A DNA stretch of 11,871 bases. Source: a bacterium (GTDB lineage: Bacteria; Spirochaetota; UBA4802; UBA5550). The position numbers and the translations under genes are program-made. Positions 5,544 to 11,871 of this stretch are shown here, one piece after another. How positions within the stretch are numbered: position 1 is the stretch's first letter; each line of letters opens with the position of its first letter. Below the pieces are notes generated by a model. The model had not been told where the DNA came from, did no database searches, and was given only the letters and a program-made list of their open reading frames with translations. The stretch covers positions 1 to 11,871 of the forward strand of contig JAAENB010000147.1 in the NCBI GenBank assembly GCA_024224995.1. The letters are read 5' to 3'.

Positions 5544-6754
5544 ACACAGAGTTCGGGTTCTACGATATCATAGATGACGGAATCGGCGAAGATGAGTCCC
5601 AGGTCGGTGAGACGGATGATGGTTTCCGAAGGACCGGTTTCCATGAAGAGATAGCCGCCTTTTACCAGGCGGTCGATCCTTTCCGTAACAGGTGTTGGAA
5701 TTACTGTTTTAAGGCGCTGCTCCAGCTCTTGAATGGAAAACCCCGCAAGCAGGCGAATGCCCGTAAGAATAAATTCAACCAGGGCAGCGTTTTCACCCCG
5801 CTCATCATAGGTATACACAACGTCCTTTGATCGAATATAGTCCTGAACAGACATATTGTTGGAATAGCGTTCATTATTAAAAAAAGAATGAGCGCCGGGC
5901 CCAATGCCGATATAGGGCATAAATTTCCAGTATTTCATATTATGCCGCGACTCAAATCCCGGGAGACAATAGTTAGAGACCTCGTAATGGAGATATCCCC
6001 TGCTTTTAAGCCTGGTCATGGTTTCACGAAAAATATCCCGCTGCAGCTCATCCAGGGGCCTGGGATCACCAGAGGACCAGGGAACAGACTCTCCCCGCTC
6101 TTTGAACTCATATGCCCTGAGACGTGCGAGGCGCTCATATAAGGGCGTTTTTTCATCAATAGATAGGATATAGCCGGAAATATGTTTGGGCAGGTATGAG
6201 ACAATATGGTCGACTTCCTGTAGAAAAAGGGCTTCTTTTTGCCCCGGAATACCGGTAATAAGGTCAAGGGAATGTATAATCCCATCAATACCAAAAAACG
6301 TATCAAGGATTCCGGGATCACATAAACGGCCGCTTCTGCCCAGGAGCGTATGATGAGCTCCGGAAAGGGTCTGCACTCCCAGAACGATCCTGTTAATTCC
6401 GGCGTCCCGGAAGGCGCTTAATTTTTCCGGGGAAACATCATCGGGATTTACTTCAATAGTTACCTCAACATCGGAAGCAGCATAAGAGGGAGAAAAGACC
6501 CTCTCCAGGAGAGAAGAAACCTGCCCCGCGCTGAGGATAGACGGGGTTCCTCCGCCCAGGTAAACGGAATCAATTGATCCCCTGTCAAGAGAGCCAAGCT
6601 TATCGTCAATTTCCGCCATAAGCCGGGCACAGTAGGCATCAACCAGGTCAGAGCCGTCCCCTGAAGCAGGATCAACAGGAACAGAAAAAAAGCTGCAATA
6701 ATCGCACTTCTTTCGGCAAAAGGGAACATGAATATAAAGCCCAACAGAACTCAC
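5540..6754 (-). CDS. hemW: Radical SAM haem chaperone HemW (HemN-like)
   Basis: The product has 404 residues. The N-terminus GLYIHVPFCRKKCDYCSF holds the CxxxCxxC iron-sulfur motif (C13, C17, C20) in the CxxxCxYCxF form typical of HemW rather than of true oxygen-independent coproporphyrinogen oxidases. GGGTPS (67-72), VTIEVNPDD (98-106), the later LDLITGIPGQ and GIGPGAHSF are family signatures, and the C-terminal winged-helix-like HemN-C region is present. HemW proteins bind haem and SAM and are thought to deliver haem to acceptors such as respiratory enzymes. The start is GTG at 6754; the GTGA overlaps the upstream TGA stop by 4 bases, which implies translational coupling with the NagZ-like gene. 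Annotation pipelines often call such genes coproporphyrinogen III oxidase. Confidence 0.88.
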   Translation of the reverse strand: MSSVGLYIHVPFCRKKCDYCSFFSVPVDPASGDGSDLVDAYCARLMAEIDDKLGSLDRGSIDSVYLGGGTPSILSAGQVSSLLERVFSPSYAASDVEVTIEVNPDDVSPEKLSAFRDAGINRIVLGVQTLSGAHHTLLGRSGRLCDPGILDTFFGIDGIIHSLDLITGIPGQKEALFLQEVDHIVSYLPKHISGYILSIDEKTPLYERLARLRAYEFKERGESVPWSSGDPRPLDELQRDIFRETMTRLKSRGYLHYEVSNYCLPGFESRHNMKYWKFMPYIGIGPGAHSFFNNERYSNNMSVQDYIRSKDVVYTYDERGENAALVEFILTGIRLLAGFSIQELEQRLKTVIPTPVTERIDRLVKGGYLFMETGPSETIIRLTDLGLIFADSVIYDIVEPELCV

Positions 6755-8541
6755 TTGTCGGCCCCTTTTTCCCCCTCTTCTTTCTTGCCACTTTCCCCTT
6801 GCACCTCTTTCCTGTCTTTGTCTTCCTCTTTCACCCCCAGGTGGAGGCCAATCTTTGTTTTTGGTTCGAAATTACCGTTGATACAGTGAGCAAGCTCTGC
6901 AACTGAGCCTTCGGTACCGGAAAATGAGAGGAGCATGGCTTTATACAGACCCGAACGAGCCAGTGGAAAGGGATCTCCGCTTGAAACAACCACCAGATCG
7001 AGATTATTTTTTTCACAAAAACGATCCAGTCTTTTCAGCACCCCCAGGTTTGGCTTCCTTATATGATAAAAAAGCGAAATTTTACGGGTCTTTTTTTTGC
7101 TGTTTTTTAAAGCCGGGAACAATGCGGCTAATTTTTTTGGTTTATATGAATACAATGTGCCGAGACTGCCAAGGATCACGGTATTTTCGTCTTTTTTAAT
7201 GGTATTTTTTAATACTCTGCTGGGGCTCACAATAATCCTGCCCCGGCCGGCAGCGGTTTTAAGAAATTCTTTATTGCCGTGATAATATATGGCTTTTTGA
7301 GACAGGCTCTTGTTAACCTGGCGGGCTTTTTGTAAAATTTCACGGTCTTCATCGGAATAATCAACAGCCCCCCTGGAAAGAGAAGCTTTTTTCAAGGTTT
7401 CTTTTGAAGTTTCTTTCTTATAAGAAAGGATCTTGTACCTCAGTTTAAGTTCAATAATTCTTCTTACTGATTCATTTACTCTTTGTTCGGTAAGGATACC
7501 TTTTTTAACAGCATCTTTTAGAGCAGTAAGTATGATATCAATATTTTTCCCATAGGTACTAATGAGGACAATATCGGCACCAGCCAGAACCGATTGGACC
7601 GCAGCTTCTCCCATATCCATTTCGATATCCGTATTTTTGGAAATAGCATCCATTTCCATATCATCGGTCATAACAATACCCTGGAACTTCATTTGTTTCC
7701 TGAGAATATCCGTAAGGAATACGGGGGAAAGAGTAGCAGGATAATCATTTTTCAGGATAGCGGGAAAGGCAATATGAGCGGTCATGATCCCTTCAACTCC
7801 CGCGTCAATGGCTTTAACAAACGGAGGAAACTCAATCTTTTTTAGACGCTCTATGGAATAAGGAATTACCGGCAGGGTATTATGTGAGTCTTTATTCGTA
7901 TCTCCGTGACCGGGAAAATGCTTACCAACAGCAATACAGGAAGACTCCTGAATTCCTTCAATATATCGCACTCCCAGCCGGGAAACAAGACCGGTTTCGG
8001 AACCAAAGGACCTGGTATTGATTACGGGGTTTTCCGGGTTATTGTTGACATCAAGAACAGGGGCAAGGTTCATATTTACTCCGAGAAGTCTCAGTTCCAT
8101 ACCCAGGATCTTACCCCAGTCATAGACCAGGTCAGCGTCATCAGCCACACCGGCAGCCATAGCGCCGGGAAATTCCGTAGCTCCGTCGGTAATCCTGAAA
8201 ACCCGTCCTCCTTCCTGGTCAACGGAAACAAACAGGGGAATACCGGAATTTTTCATTGAAATCTCCTGAAGATCACTAATATACTGCTTAATACCGCTTT
8301 GATCCCCCAGGTTGTACTTGAAAAAAATAATACCGCCGGGTAAATTTTCTTTAATAATATCATGGGACCGGGGATTCAGACTTCTCCCCGGAAGAGCCGA
8401 CATTAGCATTTGTCCCAGTTTCTGTTCCAGGGTCAAAGTACCGCAAATCGCGTCGGCCTCCTCATACATTCTCTTTTTACCGCAGGACAAAAAAGCCAAT
8501 GCGGCCAACAAAAATATAGTATATTTCAAGGTGTTCTTCAT
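6751..8541 (-). CDS. nagZ: Lipoprotein beta-N-acetylhexosaminidase, glycoside hydrolase family 3 (NagZ-like)
   Basis: The product has 596 residues. The ATG at 8541 follows GAGGA by 6 bases; an earlier in-frame ATG at 8562 lies upstream of that site. A short signal peptide ends in FLSC (Cys20), a relaxed lipobox, so it is probably a membrane-anchored lipoprotein. The GH3 TIM barrel shows VDQEGGRVFR (107-116), KHFPGHGDTNKDSH (207-220) with the Asp218-His220 dyad used as acid/base in the NagZ branch, and MTDDMEM (291-297) with the likely nucleophile Asp293. NagZ removes N-acetylglucosamine from muropeptides in cell-wall recycling. After the barrel (from about residue 380) there is an alpha/beta-like C-terminal region, as in the long two-domain enzymes, and then a charged Glu/Lys-rich tail. 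Its TGA stop overlaps the hemW start. Confidence 0.9.
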   Translation of the reverse strand: MKNTLKYTIFLLAALAFLSCGKKRMYEEADAICGTLTLEQKLGQMLMSALPGRSLNPRSHDIIKENLPGGIIFFKYNLGDQSGIKQYISDLQEISMKNSGIPLFVSVDQEGGRVFRITDGATEFPGAMAAGVADDADLVYDWGKILGMELRLLGVNMNLAPVLDVNNNPENPVINTRSFGSETGLVSRLGVRYIEGIQESSCIAVGKHFPGHGDTNKDSHNTLPVIPYSIERLKKIEFPPFVKAIDAGVEGIMTAHIAFPAILKNDYPATLSPVFLTDILRKQMKFQGIVMTDDMEMDAISKNTDIEMDMGEAAVQSVLAGADIVLISTYGKNIDIILTALKDAVKKGILTEQRVNESVRRIIELKLRYKILSYKKETSKETLKKASLSRGAVDYSDEDREILQKARQVNKSLSQKAIYYHGNKEFLKTAAGRGRIIVSPSRVLKNTIKKDENTVILGSLGTLYSYKPKKLAALFPALKNSKKKTRKISLFYHIRKPNLGVLKRLDRFCEKNNLDLVVVSSGDPFPLARSGLYKAMLLSFSGTEGSVAELAHCINGNFEPKTKIGLHLGVKEEDKDRKEVQGESGKKEEGEKGADK

Positions 8542-8589
8542 ATATATCCTCAATATTTTCAATTTTTATAGTCCGATAATTCCAGCAAT

Positions 8590-8629
8590 CCGGGTAATTC
8601 GTCAATAACTTTATAAGTGGTTTACCCGG
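8590..8629. repeat. 8-bp inverted repeat in the divergent promoter region
   Basis: CCGGGTAA (8590-8597) pairs with TTACCCGG (8622-8629) across 24 bases. It lies upstream of the NagZ-like gene. A leftward TTGACG (8605-8600) falls within the loop, but no convincing -10 follows it. It is a possible operator for the leftward operon. Confidence 0.35.
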
Positions 8630-8718
8630 TTCCATGGTGAGTACGGTTTATTTTAGCAGTTAAGCCCAACTTTTTTCAGCAGTATGCAAATATTTTTAAA
8701 GAATAAAAAATTTAGTTA

Positions 8719-8778
8719 TTGATTTTTAAATACAAATTATTATTATAAGCTTATAAAACTGGTAAAATAGCTTATAAT
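8719..8778 (+). promoter_or_regulatory. AT-rich promoter region of the ATP-binding protein, with palindrome
   Basis: Two candidate promoters are visible: TTGATT (8719-8724) with TATTAT (8741-8746) at 16 bases, and a perfect TATAAT (8773-8778) with a poor -35. A perfect 14-base palindrome, TTATAAGCTTATAA (8743-8756), overlaps both: the -10 of the first and the -35 position of the second. AGCTTATAA recurs 21 bases later over the second -10. This is a plausible operator. The rest of 8563-8805 holds nothing else that I can identify. Confidence 0.4.
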
Positions 8779-8805
8779 ATGTAAATATTATCAATTTATC
8801 AATAT

Positions 8806-9381
8806 ATGAAAAAGAATAAAACAAAAATAGGATTCCTTGACAGTTTCTCAGCAGATACATCTATTGTTCCTGATGTGGTAAACAAACTTATAGATGACTT
8901 AAAGAAAATAGGTTATCCGCAGGAAGAAATAGATGAAATCGTTCTTTCAATGGACGAATCCGTAACCAATGCTGTTCAGGAAACAATAAACAAAAATAAG
9001 AACCTGGGTATTAATACCGACAGACGCGATATCACTATACGGTATACAATTACCGAGAATGAGTTCGATGCTACGATTATTGATCATGGGAAAGGGCTCG
9101 ACATTTTCAATATAATCAGCACGGTTCCGGACAAAGACGCCGGAGATTACCATTCCCAGATAATCAGTTATGCTTCGGAATCGGAAAAAAACAAGATCAA
9201 AGTCCGGATCAATGGTGAAGAGATTCCTTTGAGAGGAATAGGAGCCGGGCTTAAAATTATACTCAGTTTTATGGATTCAGTAACAATTGACCTCATTGAC
9301 AGAGAAAAGGTTTTGACCCCTGTGGTTACGGAACATACCGACGGCACTATCTTCAATATGAAAAGAAACAGACGATATTAA
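8806..9381 (+). CDS. RsbW-like ATP-binding protein (HATPase_c_2, anti-sigma kinase type)
   Basis: The product has 191 residues. The GHKL ATP-binding fold is shown by the N-box MDESVTNAVQE (49-59; E51, N55), the G1 box DHGKG (93-97) and the G2 box RGIGAGLKI (143-151). This is the pattern of RsbW/SpoIIAB-type serine kinases, which bind a sigma factor and phosphorylate an STAS antagonist. There is no sensor, dimerisation or membrane domain, so it is cytoplasmic and not a classical histidine kinase. No sigma factor, STAS or PP2C gene lies next to it in this window, so its partner must be elsewhere. The ATG at 8806 has no visible Shine-Dalgarno sequence and the leader is very AT-rich. The LOG-family gene follows after 32 bases. 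Confidence 0.82.
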   Translation: MKKNKTKIGFLDSFSADTSIVPDVVNKLIDDLKKIGYPQEEIDEIVLSMDESVTNAVQETINKNKNLGINTDRRDITIRYTITENEFDATIIDHGKGLDIFNIISTVPDKDAGDYHSQIISYASESEKNKIKVRINGEEIPLRGIGAGLKIILSFMDSVTIDLIDREKVLTPVVTEHTDGTIFNMKRNRRY

Positions 9382-9413
9382 GCATAAACCTCGTGCATAA
9401 TAAAGAATAAAAC

Positions 9414-10187
9414 ATGAAAAAAAGCAAAAAAGACGACACAAGACTCAAAGCATTTGAGAATTCAGAATTCCTCACCTCAAGAGAAGCCCGAACATTACGA
9501 ATACTAAGCGAATATCTTGAACCTGAAAAACGGTTTGAAGAGCAGAATGTGCTCCATACTGTAGCTTTCTTTGGATCGGCCCGGACGCTGCCGGATGGGA
9601 ATGATCCGAAAAATACCAAAAAATACTATCATGCTGCTGAAGATTTTGCTTACCAGCTTGGGCTTCTCAGCAAAGAGATAGAAAAAAAATTGGGGAACAG
9701 CTTCAGCATCTGTACAGGCGGCGGTCCAGGTATTATGGAGGCGGCAAACAAGGGGGCTGAACGGGCAGGAGCTGCCAGCATTGGCCTTAATATAGAGCTT
9801 CCTTTTGAACAAGAATCAAATCCTTATATAACTCCGGAATTAAATTTCGAATTTCATTATTTTTTTATGAGAAAGCTCTGGTTCCTCTATTATGCCAAAG
9901 CACTGGTAATATTTCCGGGAGGGTTTGGTACTTTTGACGAGCTTTTTGAAATTTTGACCCTGGTACAAACCCACAAACTGGAAAAGAAAAATCTGCCGAT
10001 TCTTTTGTACGACAAAGAATTCTGGACCGACTTAATAAACTTCAATAAATTAGTCGACTACGGACTTATTTCTCCGGAAGACCTGGACCTGTTCCATTTC
10101 TTTTCCAGCTCCGAAGAGGGAATTAAGATATTAAAGCCCAGTTTAATTTCGGCAATAGAAAATTTGAAACATTATCACAATATATAA
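9414..10187 (+). CDS. LOG-family nucleotide phosphoribohydrolase-like protein
   Basis: The product has 257 residues. The Rossmann-like fold and active site of the LOG (old name: lysine decarboxylase-like) family are visible: FFGSAR (52-57), TGGGPGIMEAANKG (101-114), FMRK (151-154) and PGGFGTFDE (168-176). R153 and E176 correspond to the conserved arginine and glutamate. Members cleave the N-glycosidic bond of nucleoside 5'-monophosphates to give a free base and ribose 5-phosphate: cytokinin precursors in plants, AMP, GMP or similar nucleotides in bacterial PpnN. The length exceeds that of short LOG proteins (about 190) because of a charged N-terminal helix-like region of about 45 residues. 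There is no clear ribosome binding site. It lies 32 bases after the ATP-binding protein and 14 bases before the exported protein, so it probably belongs to the same transcript. Confidence 0.86.
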   Translation: MKKSKKDDTRLKAFENSEFLTSREARTLRILSEYLEPEKRFEEQNVLHTVAFFGSARTLPDGNDPKNTKKYYHAAEDFAYQLGLLSKEIEKKLGNSFSICTGGGPGIMEAANKGAERAGAASIGLNIELPFEQESNPYITPELNFEFHYFFMRKLWFLYYAKALVIFPGGFGTFDELFEILTLVQTHKLEKKNLPILLYDKEFWTDLINFNKLVDYGLISPEDLDLFHFFSSSEEGIKILKPSLISAIENLKHYHNI

Positions 10188-10201
10188 CGAGATACATCTA
10201 T

Positions 10202-10786
10202 ATGCGTCAAAGATTATACTACATCCCCCTCATCTTTATACTGCTATGGACTACTCATATTGGAGCTGATGAAGAATTCAGCAGGTACCGGGACTCCAGG
10301 CACAACTTCAGTATTCTTATTCCGCGAATATGGACCAAAGCAAAAGTTGACCTGAAATATAAACAAATACTGGTATTATCGAGAAGAGACCGTTCCGAAA
10401 TAAAAATAACAGCCACAAAGCCGGACCCTAAAGAAAAAGAAAAATGGAAGAACTGGAAAAAGTGGTATACCAAAGGGATTGGCAGACGGCTGAGTGAAAT
10501 AATAGAAACAAAAGCCATTACTATTAACAAAAATATTACCGGCAAGCTGCTTATTTTTGAATATGTCTCCCGGGGCAGAAGGGTTTTGCAAAAAATATTA
10601 CTGGCCCGGTTCAATGAAACACTCCTGGTAATAGAGTGCAGCTCCCCTATTAAAAGTTTTTACAAACACGATGAAACATTCAACATTGTAATGGGAAGCC
10701 TCATGATCGGTACGGATGATTCCGTAATAATAAAAAAGACTATCGAAGAAGAGGAAGAACAGCCGGATGATATGAGCCCGGAGTAG
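10202..10786 (+). CDS. Small exported protein, possibly PsbP/DcrB-like fold, function unknown
   Basis: The product has 194 residues. A signal peptide (MRQRLYYIPLIFILLWTTHIGA, to about residue 22) has no lipobox cysteine at its end, so a soluble periplasmic protein is likely. The mature start SRYRDSRHNFSILIPRIW, the middle beta-rich stretch and the ending LLVIECSSPIKSFYKHDETFNIVMGSL have the look of PsbP/DcrB/Mog1-like domains, in which a residual helix precedes the last strand. This is a shape impression, not a firm match. A very acidic tail (EEEEEQPDDMSPE) ends the protein. It follows the LOG gene by 14 bases with only a weak GAGA site, and converges on fabD with 8 bases between stops. Confidence 0.65.
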   Translation: MRQRLYYIPLIFILLWTTHIGADEEFSRYRDSRHNFSILIPRIWTKAKVDLKYKQILVLSRRDRSEIKITATKPDPKEKEKWKNWKKWYTKGIGRRLSEIIETKAITINKNITGKLLIFEYVSRGRRVLQKILLARFNETLLVIECSSPIKSFYKHDETFNIVMGSLMIGTDDSVIIKKTIEEEEEQPDDMSPE

Positions 10787-10794
10787 CCTTTTTA

Positions 10795-11646
10795 CTACAC
10801 TATTTCTTTTTGAATCCCCTGTATTGATTTTGTCAGCACTTTCCCGGGTCCAATCTCCTCAAACTCACGTTCTCCCTGCTTTAAAAGATAATCAATTGTC
10901 CCGGTCCATTGCACGCAATGAGTAAACTGCTTTACCAGGTTTGTTTTCACTTCATCCTGCTCATAGGGCCTGGCAGTCACATTCGACACAACAGGGATTT
11001 CCGGGGGAGCAAACGTTATTCCTTCAAGAAATTTCGCGAATTCCTCCTGGGCTCCGCTCATATAAGGAGAATGAAAGGCGCCGCTTACATTGAGCGGCAT
11101 ATATAACCGCGAACCGGCTTTAACAAAAAAAGACATGGCATTATTTATATCGGCCCGGGGGCCCGCGACTACTGTTTGCGAAGGGGTGTTATAGTTAGCA
11201 ATAGTGATATTACTGAGCCCATTCTCCTGTAATACGGATTGAACTTTCTCACCGGTTAACCCGATAACCGCGGCCATTCCTCCACCGGAAGCACGGCTCA
11301 TCAATTCTCCCCGTTTTTTTACCAGCCGAAGCCCGGTCTCAAAATTAAAAACTCCGGCAGCAAAAAGAGCATTATATTCCCCCAGACTATGCCCGGCCAG
11401 GAAATCTGGTTTACGCTTACAATGCTCCATTCTTTTTAAATATTTTAATACGGTAACCATATAGAGTGCCGGCTGGGTATATTGAGTCTCGCCCAACTGG
11501 TTATCCTTATCCATTAAACACAGCTCTTTTATGGAATAGCCCAGAATAGAATCTGCCAATTCAGTATAATCTTTAAATTCATCAAACAGGGTATCCCCCA
11601 TTCCTTTTTTTTGGGACCCCTGCCCCGGAAAAACAAATGTAGTCAT
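10795..11646 (-). CDS. fabD: Malonyl-CoA:ACP transacylase, of the free-standing trans-AT type
   Basis: The product has 283 residues. The ATG at 11646 follows GAGG by 6 bases; an earlier in-frame start at 11673 lies upstream of that site. It moves malonyl from CoA to acyl carrier protein for fatty acid or polyketide synthesis. Motifs are [14 protein letters not shown] (4-17), [16 protein letters not shown] (85-100) with nucleophile Ser87, KKRGELM (110-116) with Arg112, and GAFHSPYM (189-196) with catalytic His192. The [27 protein letters not shown] and VSGAFHS blocks are, from memory, closer to the discrete acyltransferases of trans-AT polyketide synthases than to E. coli-type FabD. No fab or pks gene is adjacent, so it may be either the only FabD of the organism or a polyketide loader. 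Confidence 0.9.
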   Translation of the reverse strand: MTTFVFPGQGSQKKGMGDTLFDEFKDYTELADSILGYSIKELCLMDKDNQLGETQYTQPALYMVTVLKYLKRMEHCKRKPDFLAGHSLGEYNALFAAGVFNFETGLRLVKKRGELMSRASGGGMAAVIGLTGEKVQSVLQENGLSNITIANYNTPSQTVVAGPRADINNAMSFFVKAGSRLYMPLNVSGAFHSPYMSGAQEEFAKFLEGITFAPPEIPVVSNVTARPYEQDEVKTNLVKQFTHCVQWTGTIDYLLKQGEREFEEIGPGKVLTKSIQGIQKEIV

Positions 11647-11681
11647 TGCATGCCTCGTCAGTTTATGGAACAAAATATGTT

Positions 11682-11713
11682 ATTATATACAGAAACAGAG
11701 GTATACTTGTCAA
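11682..11713 (-). promoter_or_regulatory. Predicted promoter of the acyltransferase gene
   Basis: Reading leftward, a perfect -35 TTGACA (11713-11708) is followed by TATATA (11689-11684, spacer 18) and overlapping TATAAT (11687-11682, spacer 20). The TATATA reading gives the more usual spacing. The leader to the ATG at 11646 would be about 30 bases and contains the GAGG site. Confidence 0.55.
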
Positions 11714-11765
11714 GTGATAAAATAGGGGGGCCGCACTCTCAAGAAACTCTTTTTGCTTGTGCGCG

Positions 11766-11853
11766 GGCGTAGAAGCATGGGCTCTTTGGATTGCTGCGGA
11801 ACTCCCTCCGGTCAAACAGTCCTCACAACCCAAAGAGCCCATACTTCTACGCC
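11766..11853. repeat. Complete stem-loop repeat element with conserved loop
   Basis: The arms 11766-11789 and 11830-11853 pair over 24 bases with one mismatch (11776 against 11843). The 40-base loop (11790-11829) contains a core at 11797-11829 shared with 16-47 at the other window end. Within the core, positions 24 and 30 of copy 1 (G and C) change to C and G here, so a small inner hairpin would be kept. The element lies upstream of the acyltransferase promoter. It encodes no protein and resembles a small non-autonomous palindromic element. Confidence 0.8.
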
Positions 11854-11871
11854 AGATGCAGCCCGCAGTAC

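Overview
The window looks like a chromosomal segment of an anaerobic or facultative bacterium with a Gram-negative type envelope. It encodes an exported c-type tetraheme cytochrome, a lipoprotein glycoside hydrolase of the NagZ type and a small exported protein. No rRNA, tRNA, transposase or CRISPR array was seen. Composition is moderate in GC, with an AT-rich promoter region near 8640-8805. The taxonomic guess is weak: the locus-specific hairpins with a conserved loop at both window edges, the relaxed lipobox and the very acidic disordered protein recall spirochaetes, but nothing here proves it.

Layout. 1-56 is the broken end of a stem-loop element. 277-591 (+) is a small four-heme cytochrome with its own promoter, closed by a terminator at 617-651. 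693-1412 (+) is an RluA-family pseudouridine synthase. 1581-3333 (+) is a likely three-gene operon: a 71-residue unknown, an acidic two-part unknown, and a NUDIX hydrolase. The NUDIX 3' end runs 50 bases into a converging gene (3284-4234, -) that encodes five tandem zinc-ribbon units. 4435-5543 (+) is a two-gene unit: a CinA-C-like protein without the usual catalytic serine, then an HxGH nucleotidyltransferase. A perfect 37-bp hairpin separates the two. 5540-8541 (-) holds a NagZ-like lipoprotein and HemW, joined by a GTGA overlap. After a divergent promoter region come an RsbW-like ATP-binding protein, a LOG-family protein and an exported small protein (8806-10786, +). 10795-11646 (-) is a malonyl-CoA:ACP transacylase with motifs of the free-standing type used by trans-AT polyketide synthases. 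A complete stem-loop element lies at 11766-11853.

Functional picture. Most genes are housekeeping or regulatory: RNA modification, nucleotide clean-up, muropeptide recycling, haem handling, malonyl loading and anti-sigma-type signalling. The best candidates for undescribed biology are (a) the CinA-like/nucleotidyltransferase pair, which appears to be the split form of a two-domain protein I recall from plants, with its intercistronic 37-bp hairpin; (b) the stem-variable, loop-conserved palindromic element at both window ends; (c) the five-unit zinc-ribbon protein overlapping the NUDIX gene; and (d) the trans-AT-like acyltransferase with no polyketide synthase beside it.
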